From: Sulfurospirillum sp.
GTDB lineage: Bacteria > Campylobacterota > Campylobacteria > Campylobacterales > Sulfurospirillaceae
Assembly (NCBI GenBank): GCA_016744795.1
Contig: JADGDR010000006.1
Coordinates: forward strand, 124,001 to 188,000
Direction of reading: 5' to 3'
Length of the DNA stretch: 64,000 nucleotides
The notes beneath the pieces are model-generated. The model saw nothing but the letters and a program-made list of their open reading frames with translations, was not told the origin of the DNA and made no database searches. How positions within the stretch are numbered: position 1 is the first letter of the stretch; each line of letters begins with the position of its first letter. Position numbers and translations under genes: made by a program. Positions 35,698-43,472 of this stretch are shown here, piece by piece.

Positions 35698-37142
35698 AAA
35701 TTAGAAAAAAAGCGTTAACATTTGAAGATATATTATTGGTTCCAAAATATTCTGAGATTCTTCCTCGACAAGTGGATATTAAAAGTAAATTTAGTAAAAA
35801 TGTATCACTAAATGCACCTTTAGTATCGGCTGCCATGGATACAGTAACAGAACATCGTGCTGCAATCATGATGGCAAGACTTGGTGGTCTAGGGATTGTC
35901 CACAAGAATATGGATATCGAAGCACAAGCAAGAGAGATAAAAAGAGTAAAAAAGAGTGAGAGTGGCATCATTATTGATCCTATTTCTATAAGCCCAGATG
36001 CGACGGTAAGAAAAGCCTTAGATATCATGAGTGAATATAGAATTTCTGGCGTTCCTGTTGTAAATAAAGATAATACTTTAATAGGGATTTTAACAAATAG
36101 AGATTTAAGATTTGAAGTTGAATTTACAAAAACAGTGGCTGAACTTATGACAGTTATGCCTCTTATAACTGTAAAAAAAGGAACTACTCTAGATGAAGCA
36201 GAAGCAATTTTTAGAACAAATAAAGTAGAAAAACTTCCTGTAGTTGGTGAAAATAATCAGCTAGAGGGTTTGATTACTATAAAAGATTTGAAAAAAAGAG
36301 TAGAGTATCCTAATGCAAATAAAGATGAATTTGGTCGCTTAAGAGTTGGAGCAGCGATTGGGGTTGGGCAGATGGATAGAGCTGAAGCATTAGTCAAAGC
36401 AGGTGTTGATGTTCTTGTTTTAGATTCTGCTCACGGACACTCAAAAGGTATTATGGATACTGTTAAGAAGATTAAAGAGACATTAGATGTTGATGTAGTT
36501 GCTGGAAATATTGCGACTAAAGAAGCAGCATTGGCACTTATTGAAGTTGGAGCTGATGGTATCAAAGTAGGAATTGGTCCAGGAAGTATTTGTACAACAA
36601 GAATAGTTGCAGGTGTTGGTGTTCCTCAAATTAGTGCTATTGAAGAGTGTGCTCAAGTTGGTTGTGAACATGGTGTTCCTGTGACTGCTGATGGTGGTAT
36701 TAAGTATTCTGGAGATGTTTCTAAAGCTCTGGCAGTAGGTGCAAGTTGTATTATGATTGGAAGCCTTTTAGCTGGAACTGATGAGAGTCCTGGTGAGCTT
36801 ATTACATATCAAGGTCGTCAGTACAAAACTTATCGTGGTATGGGAAGTATAGGGGCTATGACAAAAGGTAGTACTGATAGATATTTTCAAGAGGGAACTG
36901 CTGCAGATAAGTTAGTACCTGAGGGAATTGAAGGACGTGTTCCTTATGTTGGTAGTGTTAAAAATGTGATTCATCAATTACTTGGAGGGCTTCGTTCTTC
37001 TATGGGTTATGTTGGAGCTAAAGATATAGCTGATTATCAAGAAAAAGCTGAATTTGTCGAAATAACATCAGCAGGACTTAAAGAGAGTCATGTTCATGAT
37101 GTTATCATTACTCATGAAGCACCAAATTATAGAGTAAACTAA
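35694..37142 (+). CDS. guaB: Inosine-5'-monophosphate dehydrogenase
   Basis: A 482-residue IMPDH: the TIM barrel starts with [19 protein letters not shown], two CBS domains are inserted at about residues 95-205, and the catalytic loop is [18 protein letters not shown] with the active-site Cys near 304. The flap is [26 protein letters not shown]. It makes XMP from IMP, the key step to GTP. Overlaps gatA by four bases and metX by one. Confidence 0.97.
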   Translation: MKIRKKALTFEDILLVPKYSEILPRQVDIKSKFSKNVSLNAPLVSAAMDTVTEHRAAIMMARLGGLGIVHKNMDIEAQAREIKRVKKSESGIIIDPISISPDATVRKALDIMSEYRISGVPVVNKDNTLIGILTNRDLRFEVEFTKTVAELMTVMPLITVKKGTTLDEAEAIFRTNKVEKLPVVGENNQLEGLITIKDLKKRVEYPNANKDEFGRLRVGAAIGVGQMDRAEALVKAGVDVLVLDSAHGHSKGIMDTVKKIKETLDVDVVAGNIATKEAALALIEVGADGIKVGIGPGSICTTRIVAGVGVPQISAIEECAQVGCEHGVPVTADGGIKYSGDVSKALAVGASCIMIGSLLAGTDESPGELITYQGRQYKTYRGMGSIGAMTKGSTDRYFQEGTAADKLVPEGIEGRVPYVGSVKNVIHQLLGGLRSSMGYVGAKDIADYQEKAEFVEITSAGLKESHVHDVIITHEAPNYRVN

Positions 37143-38236
37143 TGCAAATTACGACCGCTACTGAATACTTCGAAGAACCTTTGTATTTAGAAAGTGGTCG
37201 TATTCTTGACTCATTTAAACTCACTTATGAGACATATGGTGAGTTAAATGCTGATAAATCAAATACTGTTGTAATTTTTCACGCATTAACAGGAAGTCAT
37301 CATGCTGCTGGTCGTTATGAAGGCGACAAGAAATCTGGTTGGTGGAATCCCCTTATAGGTGATGAAAAAATCATAGATACAAAAAAGTATTTTGTGATAT
37401 GTGTTAATGTTCTTGGAAGTTGTTTTGGTTCAACTGGTCCTATGAGCAATGCACAAAAAGAACCTCTTCGACTAAAATTTCCAGTTATAACAATAAGCGA
37501 CATGGTGAAAGCCCAAATGAAACTTTTTGCAAGACTTGGGATTCAAAAAGCTCATGCCATCATTGGCGGTTCTATGGGTGGAATGCAAGCTCTTTGTGTT
37601 GGTGTTGAATATCCTTTTTTTACTAATAGAGTCATATCTATTGCTTCAACTTATGCTACACAAGCTTGGGCTATTGCATTTAATAGATTGGCTATGGAGG
37701 GCATTGTAAATGACCCTAGATTTAAAAATGGACATTATGATGTATCAGACTTTAAAAAAGAGGGTCTATTTGGTTTTGCAGTTGGAAGAATGGCTGGACA
37801 CATAAGCTTTCTCTCTCCCCACTCTATGGATAGTAAATTTGGAAGAAACTATGTTGCAACTGACGGTCTTTATGAACTTTTTGGTAGATTTGAAGTAGAA
37901 AGATATATGGAGTACAATGGTCATAGTTTTGCAAAAAGATTTGACCCACTTAGTTACTTATATATTATAAAAGCTATGAATATATTTGATGCAACAAGAA
38001 ACTATGATTCTTTAGAACATTCACTTCATCACATAAAATCAAAGTTAACTTTGATTGCTTTTAAAGAAGATAAACTTTTTCGTCCAAAAGAGATGGAAGA
38101 GATAAGAGATACACTTGTAAATCTTGGGCGTGGGAGTGAAGTTGATTATGTTTGTATAGATAGTGATTATGGACATGATGCATTTTTAATAGAGTATGAT
38201 AAGTTTGATTTTTATATAGAAAAGGCACTAAAATGA
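37142..38236 (+). CDS. metX: Homoserine O-acetyltransferase
   Basis: A 364-residue alpha/beta hydrolase. The nucleophile Ser is in GGSMGGMQAL (about 142), the Asp in FKEDKLFRP (about 308) and the His in DYGHDAFL (about 344). The front-end segment VIFHALTGSHHAAG is typical of MetX. It activates homoserine for methionine synthesis. Acyl specificity (acetyl or succinyl) cannot be settled by eye; acetyl is usual in this phylum. Overlaps xseB by four bases. Confidence 0.93.
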   Translation: MQITTATEYFEEPLYLESGRILDSFKLTYETYGELNADKSNTVVIFHALTGSHHAAGRYEGDKKSGWWNPLIGDEKIIDTKKYFVICVNVLGSCFGSTGPMSNAQKEPLRLKFPVITISDMVKAQMKLFARLGIQKAHAIIGGSMGGMQALCVGVEYPFFTNRVISIASTYATQAWAIAFNRLAMEGIVNDPRFKNGHYDVSDFKKEGLFGFAVGRMAGHISFLSPHSMDSKFGRNYVATDGLYELFGRFEVERYMEYNGHSFAKRFDPLSYLYIIKAMNIFDATRNYDSLEHSLHHIKSKLTLIAFKEDKLFRPKEMEEIRDTLVNLGRGSEVDYVCIDSDYGHDAFLIEYDKFDFYIEKALK

Positions 38237-38418
38237 GTTTTGAGAAAAAATTGGAAAATGCGAAAAAGGTTTTAGAAGAGTTATCTAATCCTGAGATTTC
38301 GTTAGCTGATGGTATGAAAAAATATAAAGATGGTTTGGAGCTTTTAAAAGAGGCGACTAAGATGATAGAAGATGCAAAATTACAGTATATGACACTTCAA
38401 AACGAAGATAAAAAATGA
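38233..38418 (+). CDS. xseB: Exodeoxyribonuclease VII small subunit
   Basis: A 61-residue protein with the XseB pattern: FEKKLENAKKVLEELSNPEISLADGMKKYKDGLELLKEA, a helical hairpin, and a length normal for the family. It binds XseA, which is not in the window. The four-base overlaps with metX and with the next gene show tight coupling. Confidence 0.9.
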   Translation: MSFEKKLENAKKVLEELSNPEISLADGMKKYKDGLELLKEATKMIEDAKLQYMTLQNEDKK

Positions 38419-39206
38419 AAATAGCAGCCTTACAATTGAGTACTCTTCCAATGAGTAGTTCAAAGTTAGACTACTATTTTAGAATATGCAAGAAAAAAGA
38501 TGTTGAGCTTCTTTTACTTAGTGAGTATGCACTTAATAGTTTTTTTAAAGAGTTAGAATCAACTCCAATAAGCATGATAAAAGAGCAATCAAATCATAAA
38601 ATAAATGCTTTAAAAGAGTTATGTGCAAAGTATGATATAAGTGTAGTTGCTCCTATAGTTCATGTAAAGGGAAAATCACTTTATAAATCGACTGCAAAAT
38701 TTACTCCTAAATCTGTAGCTTATTATGATCAACAGTTTCTTATAAACTATAAACATTGGAATGAAGAGAAGTTTTTTGATAACGAAATAGGTGAGTTTAA
38801 TTTACCATCTTTTAATATAGATGGAGTAAAATTTGGCATCATTAATGGTTTTGAATTGCACTTTGATATTGCTTTTGGTCAAGTTATGAAGAAGGGAATT
38901 GATGTACTATTGTGCCCATCAGCATCAACCTTTGATTCAAGTGCTCGTTGGATAGAACTACTAAAGCTGAGGGCTTTTACAAATAGTGTCTATATTTTGC
39001 GTTCAAATCGTGTGGGAACATTTAAAAATAAAAATGAAGAGTGGAAATTTTATGGGCATAGTAACCTTGTTTCTCCTTGGGGAGAAGTAGAACTTACTCT
39101 TGGAAGTCACGAAGAGATACTTATAGTAGATATTTGTAAAGATGAATTAAATGAAGCAAGAAAAAATTGGGGCTGGAAAAAAGCTTTAACAAAGAGAGGA
39201 TATTAA
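38415..39206 (+). CDS. Carbon-nitrogen hydrolase (nitrilase) family protein lacking the catalytic Cys
   Basis: A 263-residue nitrilase-fold protein. The Glu of the triad is in LLLSEYAL (about 36) and a Lys is in FLINYKHWNEEKFF (about 115). At the site of the usual I-C-Y-D/E-x-R-F motif it has FGIINGFELHFDIAF, with Gly where the nucleophilic Cys should be. The later LLCPSAS and LRAFTNSVYILRSNRVG segments fit the family. As it stands it should not hydrolyse amides by the normal route; it may be a binding or regulatory protein. It lies between xseB and the ThiF-like gene, ending one base before the latter. Confidence 0.8.
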   Translation: MKIAALQLSTLPMSSSKLDYYFRICKKKDVELLLLSEYALNSFFKELESTPISMIKEQSNHKINALKELCAKYDISVVAPIVHVKGKSLYKSTAKFTPKSVAYYDQQFLINYKHWNEEKFFDNEIGEFNLPSFNIDGVKFGIINGFELHFDIAFGQVMKKGIDVLLCPSASTFDSSARWIELLKLRAFTNSVYILRSNRVGTFKNKNEEWKFYGHSNLVSPWGEVELTLGSHEEILIVDICKDELNEARKNWGWKKALTKRGY

Positions 39207-39207
39207 A

Positions 39208-39873
39208 ATGATGACGTATTTTCATAGACAAGTACAACTTTGGGGTGAAGAGACTCAGAAATCTTTACAAGATAAAACGATTGTTATTATAGGTTGTGGA
39301 GGTCTAGGAAGCTCCCTTGCTATTGGGCTTGGTGGAACAGGAATTGGGCATATTCATTTAGTAGATTTTGATGAAGTTAGTGTTCATAATATTCATCGTC
39401 AAATTGCTTTTAAAGTAGGAGATGAAGGAAAATTTAAATCTGAAATAGTAGGAAAACTAGTTATTGAAAGATGTCCTTATGTAAAAACAACTGTACATGT
39501 AAACAGTTTTGAAGAGTTTGCGAAAAAAGGTATAGAGGTTGATTTGATTATAGATGGAACTGACAATCTACCAGTGCGAGCTAAGATAGATGAGTATGCT
39601 AAAGAAGTTAATACTCCTTGGATATACGGTTCAGTGGAAGCTTTTAATGGTCAAGTCTGCTTTTTTGATAAGAGTGATTTTGGGGCGTTTAAAGTAAAGA
39701 AAAAACAACCAGCAGGAATAGCCGCTCCAATTGTAATGCATATAGCTTCACTTCAAGCCAATTTAGCACTTCGTTACCTTGCCGGCTTTAGTGTTAAAAA
39801 AGATTTTTTATATTACCTCTATATCAACGATGAGGGTGAACTGATAACTCAAAAGTTTGGAATGCCTGTTTAG
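39208..39873 (+). CDS. ThiF/MoeB/HesA-family E1-like adenylyltransferase
   Basis: A 221-residue protein with the E1-like nucleotide fold: GCGGLGSSLAIGLGGTGIGHIHLVDFDEVSVHNIHRQ (about 28-64) and the IDGTDNLPVRAKIDEYA motif. A substrate-side segment IYGSVEAFNGQVCFF follows. It would adenylate the C-terminus of a small sulfur-carrier protein. The CxxC zinc pairs of MoeB/ThiF are absent, and no carrier protein gene is nearby, so the partner is unknown. Last gene of the ileS-to-here operon; followed by an 18-base palindrome. Confidence 0.85.
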   Translation: MMTYFHRQVQLWGEETQKSLQDKTIVIIGCGGLGSSLAIGLGGTGIGHIHLVDFDEVSVHNIHRQIAFKVGDEGKFKSEIVGKLVIERCPYVKTTVHVNSFEEFAKKGIEVDLIIDGTDNLPVRAKIDEYAKEVNTPWIYGSVEAFNGQVCFFDKSDFGAFKVKKKQPAGIAAPIVMHIASLQANLALRYLAGFSVKKDFLYYLYINDEGELITQKFGMPV

Positions 39874-39883
39874 GCACTCCAAT

Positions 39884-39901
39884 ATCTTTACATGTAAAGA
39901 T
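39884..39901. terminator. 18-base perfect palindrome between convergent genes
   Basis: ATCTTTACATGTAAAGAT is self-complementary and centred on an exact TTTACATGTAAA copy (39887-39898). It lies in the 27-base gap between the ThiF-like gene and the rhodanese gene, which converge here, so it may serve as a weak terminator for both. Confidence 0.5.
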
Positions 39902-40584
39902 TAAGGGACTATGGTTGTTAGGTTTAACATAGTCCAGCTGTACATTCCACCTCTGTACCACTTTAACTTTTCTTTTGGGTAACCTATTTTGCGTAGATTT
40001 TGAATAGCCCAAGTTGATTGGGGACACCAAATTCCATTACAAAATAGAAGTAGTGTTTTTGCTTCTTTAAAATTATATTTGCCATTAACAATTTCAACTC
40101 CTAACTCTTCTAAAGTATCTTCAAATTCAGTTGGGTATTTTTTCTTATCAAATCTTTTGTAGGATATATTTGTTGATGTTGGAATAGTACCCGTTTCATA
40201 CCAGTTAGCCAGTCTTGCATCTATAAGCATTAGATTTTCATCTTTAGTAGATTTTTTGATAAAATCTATGACTTCAAGTTCTCCATAAGTATCTATTCCT
40301 TCAGATATTGTAAGTGGTGATATTTTTCCAACAGTAGTTACAAAGGTTTTTTTACACTTAGCTGCTACCTCTTTGTTAGCAAAATCTCCACCCCAGATGA
40401 CATTAGGACTAGCACCATTAACATTTTTACATTGACTATCATGTATTCTTTTTATAACTACGCTCTTTTGCTCATCAAAAGAGTCTATATAATTTAAAGT
40501 TACACCTTTGTTCTTTAAATCAAAACCAGCACTGTTGAGTGCACTAAAACAAATTATAGAAAAAAATAGAATTCTTAAAACCAT
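39901..40584 (-). CDS. Exported rhodanese-like protein
   Basis: A 227-residue protein with a signal peptide (VLRILFFSIICFSALNSAG). The rhodanese domain is C-terminal: LMLIDARLANWYETGTIP and the active loop LLFCNGIWCPQSTWAI with the catalytic Cys near residue 188. The next segment is LRKIGYPKEKLKWYRGGMYSW. It probably handles sulfane sulfur in the periplasm, fitting a sulfur-oxidising or -respiring lifestyle, though that is inference. The first 100 residues contain a pair of Cys (QCKNV, KCKKTF) and are unassigned. Single gene, convergent with the preceding operon. Confidence 0.85.
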   Translation of the reverse strand: MVLRILFFSIICFSALNSAGFDLKNKGVTLNYIDSFDEQKSVVIKRIHDSQCKNVNGASPNVIWGGDFANKEVAAKCKKTFVTTVGKISPLTISEGIDTYGELEVIDFIKKSTKDENLMLIDARLANWYETGTIPTSTNISYKRFDKKKYPTEFEDTLEELGVEIVNGKYNFKEAKTLLLFCNGIWCPQSTWAIQNLRKIGYPKEKLKWYRGGMYSWTMLNLTTIVP

Positions 40585-40702
40585 TACATCTCCTTTAAAA
40601 TATATTAAAGTGTATCAATAAAGTAACTTTTAGTCAAGTAGTAACTTAACTTACATATAAAGGAAAATATGTTAATATAATGGACTTAAATGTAATAGGA
40701 AA

Positions 40703-41839
40703 ATGAAATTGAATTTTGAACCATACCCATTTGAAAAACTAACGAATTTACTTAAAAATATAACTCCATCAGAGAATTTTGAACCTTGTGCTTTGACTAT
40801 AGGTGAACCACAGTTTGATACTCCTATGTTTATACAAGAAGCATTAAAAGATAATGTAAATTTATTAAATAAATATCCAAAAAATGCAGGTGAGAGTTAT
40901 CTACGAGATGCTCAAAAATCTTTTGTAAAAAAAAGATTTAATGTAGCTTTGAAAGATAGTGAGATTATTCCCACTTTTGGAACTCGTGAAGTACTTTTTA
41001 ACTTTCCTCAGTTCTTGCTTTTTGATGTTGAAAATCCGCTTATTGCTTATACAAATCCATTTTATCAGATATACGAGGGAGCAGCTAAAACATGCAAGGC
41101 TGAAGTGTTACACTTAAATCTTACAAAAGAAAATAATTTTAAACCTGATATAACAAGTAAAAAACTAGAAGATGCAAATCTAGTTATATTGAACTTTCCA
41201 AATAATCCTACAGCTTCAACTTTGAGTCTTGATGAGTTTGGTGAATGGGTAAAATTAGCATTGAAATATAACTTTGTTTTATTAAACGATGAATGTTATA
41301 GTGAAATTTATTGTGATAAAAAACCTATTTCATTGCTTGAAGCATCTTTACATGTAAATAATGATAGTTTTAAAAATGTGTTAGTTGTAAACTCTATCTC
41401 AAAACGAAGTTCAGCTCCTGGTCTTCGTTCAGGTTTCATTGCCGGAGATGAGACAATTCTTAAAGAGTATATGAAGTATAGAACCTACATTGGGGCTGCT
41501 ACTCCATTACCTCTTCAAAAGGCATCAGCTGCAGCTTGGAGTGATGAACTTCATGTTGAAAAAACTAGAGTAATTTATAAAAAGAATTTAGAGCTTGCTA
41601 GTGAAATTCTACATGTAAAGATAAGCGATGCTACTTTTTACATTTGGCTTGAAGTGGATGATGAATTAGAGTTTACAAAAGGGCTTTATAAAAGTAAAAA
41701 TGTCAAAGTTTTACCAGGTAGTTTCCTTGGACGTGGGGGAATAGGACGTGCTTATGTGAGAATAGCACTTGTCGAGAATAGTGAAAAAACAAAAGAAGTT
41801 TTAACTCGTATAAGTGATTTTATAAAGGCACAAAAATGA
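40703..41839 (+). CDS. dapC: PLP-dependent aminotransferase, probably succinyldiaminopimelate transaminase
   Basis: A 378-residue fold-type I aminotransferase. The pyridoxal Lys is in VNSISKRSSAPGLRSGF (about 231), with NFPNNPTAS (about 170) and an aromatic Tyr in TNPFYQIYEG; the C-terminal Arg is in GRAYVRIAL. In this phylum this family (start EPYPFEKLTNLL) is usually annotated as succinyldiaminopimelate transaminase of the lysine/peptidoglycan pathway. Close linkage to murC and dapE agrees. The substrate cannot be proved by eye. Overlaps murC by four bases. Confidence 0.85.
   Translation: MKLNFEPYPFEKLTNLLKNITPSENFEPCALTIGEPQFDTPMFIQEALKDNVNLLNKYPKNAGESYLRDAQKSFVKKRFNVALKDSEIIPTFGTREVLFNFPQFLLFDVENPLIAYTNPFYQIYEGAAKTCKAEVLHLNLTKENNFKPDITSKKLEDANLVILNFPNNPTASTLSLDEFGEWVKLALKYNFVLLNDECYSEIYCDKKPISLLEASLHVNNDSFKNVLVVNSISKRSSAPGLRSGFIAGDETILKEYMKYRTYIGAATPLPLQKASAAAWSDELHVEKTRVIYKKNLELASEILHVKISDATFYIWLEVDDELEFTKGLYKSKNVKVLPGSFLGRGGIGRAYVRIALVENSEKTKEVLTRISDFIKAQK
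41347..41358. repeat. Copy of the TTTACATGTAAA palindrome (in dapC)
   Basis: An exact 12-base copy in the coding sequence, encoding part of SLHVNND near residue 218. Near copies follow in the same gene at about 41608-41620 and in later genes. Confidence 0.6.
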
Positions 41840-43131
41840 AAAAAATCCATTTTGTAGGCATTGGTGGAATAGGGCTTTCTGCTTTAGCACGCTATTTAAA
41901 AAAAGAGAATTATATTATAAGTGGCTCTGACATAAGAGACACAAAAATAACAAAGTGTTTATTAGGTGAGGGCATAGATGTATGTGTTCCTCATTGTCCT
42001 GAAAACATAAAAAACCAAGATTTAGTAATTTACTCAGCAGCAGTAAAAGATGATAATGTTGAGTTAGTTGAAGCTAGAAAAAGAGGAATTGTAACACTTT
42101 CTCGTAAAGATGCTTTACCTTTTATACTTAAAGATAAAAGAGTGTTTTCTGTTGCAGGTGCTCATGGAAAGAGTACAACAAGTGCTATCTTAGCAAGCAT
42201 GGTTGATGGTTCGGTTATTATTGGGGCTGAGAGTAAACAGTTTGATACAAATATGTTTTATAGACAAAGTAACAATATAATTTTTGAAGCAGATGAGAGT
42301 GATTCTAGTTTTTTAAACTCTAATCCATATATTGCAATTGTGACAAATGCAGAACCAGAGCATATGGAATACTATAATTACGATTATGATAAATTTTATG
42401 ATGCTTATAGAACATTTTTAGAAAGTGCAACTATACGAGTAATAAATGCAGAAGATGAGTTTTTAAGTACACTTGGTGATATGGATGCAATCCGTCTTTA
42501 TCCAAGTCATGATATAACTCAGATTAAAACAGTTATCAAAAATGGCGAGCCATATACCTCTTTTGTCCTCAAGGACTTAGGTCATTTTGAGGTATGGGGA
42601 ATTGGTGAACATATCGCTCTTGATGCTTCTTTGGCCATTTTAGCAAGCATAAACGAAATAGATTTAGAGAGTACTCGTGAGAAGATTAAAAATTATCGTG
42701 GAATTAAAAAGAGATTTGATATACTTACTAAAAAAGAGGGATATGCACTTATTGATGATTATGGACATCATCCAACAGAGATAAAAGCAACTATGGATTC
42801 TGCAAAAGTTTATGCGCAGTTACTTAATCTTGATAAGATAATAGCTATTTGGCAACCGCATAAATATTCGCGTACTATTGATAATCTTGAGGGGTTTGTA
42901 GAGTGTTTTGCAGGTGTTGATGAACTTATCATCATGCCTGTTTGGAGCGCTGGAGAAGAAAAACGAGAAATAGACTTTGTAAATGAGTTTAAAAAATATA
43001 AACCAGAATTTATAACTAGTCTTAAAAGAGTTGGTGATTTTATAGATTTAGACAACTCAAAAAAACTTAATCACGGTTTGATTATTGGCTTTGGGGCTGG
43101 TGATATTACATACCAACTAAGGGGTGCTTGA
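41836..43131 (+). CDS. murC: UDP-N-acetylmuramate--L-alanine ligase
   Basis: A 431-residue Mur ligase. The N-terminal Rossmann motif is HFVGIGGIGLSALARYL, the ATP loop AGAHGKSTTSAIL (about 113-125), followed by EADESDSSF and the C-terminal DDYGHHPTEIKAT. It joins L-alanine to UDP-MurNAc in peptidoglycan synthesis. It overlaps the aminotransferase gene by four bases and the next gene by one (TGATG). Confidence 0.95.
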   Translation: MKKIHFVGIGGIGLSALARYLKKENYIISGSDIRDTKITKCLLGEGIDVCVPHCPENIKNQDLVIYSAAVKDDNVELVEARKRGIVTLSRKDALPFILKDKRVFSVAGAHGKSTTSAILASMVDGSVIIGAESKQFDTNMFYRQSNNIIFEADESDSSFLNSNPYIAIVTNAEPEHMEYYNYDYDKFYDAYRTFLESATIRVINAEDEFLSTLGDMDAIRLYPSHDITQIKTVIKNGEPYTSFVLKDLGHFEVWGIGEHIALDASLAILASINEIDLESTREKIKNYRGIKKRFDILTKKEGYALIDDYGHHPTEIKATMDSAKVYAQLLNLDKIIAIWQPHKYSRTIDNLEGFVECFAGVDELIIMPVWSAGEEKREIDFVNEFKKYKPEFITSLKRVGDFIDLDNSKKLNHGLIIGFGAGDITYQLRGA

Positions 43132-43472
43132 TGCAGATAGTTTTGTTTTTAATTTTTATTTTATTGGTACTTTTGGTTGTTGTAAGTAAAAAAGATTCTT
43201 TAGGTAAAAACACTAAAATATCTATTGTTATTGTGGTTGCAATTTTTGCAGTTATGATATATTTTTATGAGAGTATTGTAGGTAATAATGCTGAGTATAA
43301 CCGTGAAATGGTAAATGCTTTTAGACAAGGCAAAACTCTTACATGTAAAGATCACAATGTAAATAAAGAAAAGTTTTTATATATTAGTGGAACACAAACT
43401 TTTATGCCAAAAGCGAGCGAAACAACTCTTAAAGGAATTATTGTAAATGTTTCTACATGTAAAGCAGATTAA
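43131..43472 (+). CDS. Hypothetical membrane-anchored protein between murC and mutS2
   Basis: A 113-residue protein from ATG at 43131 (a TTG one codon earlier is less likely). Two membrane helices at about residues 2-20 and 30-50 are followed by a short periplasmic domain with two cysteines (TLTCKDHNVNKEKF and NVSTCKAD) that may pair. Both Cys codons lie in near copies of the iterated palindrome (43338-43350 and 43453-43464). No family recognised. It overlaps mutS2 by one base. Confidence 0.65.
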   Translation: MQIVLFLIFILLVLLVVVSKKDSLGKNTKISIVIVVAIFAVMIYFYESIVGNNAEYNREMVNAFRQGKTLTCKDHNVNKEKFLYISGTQTFMPKASETTLKGIIVNVSTCKAD

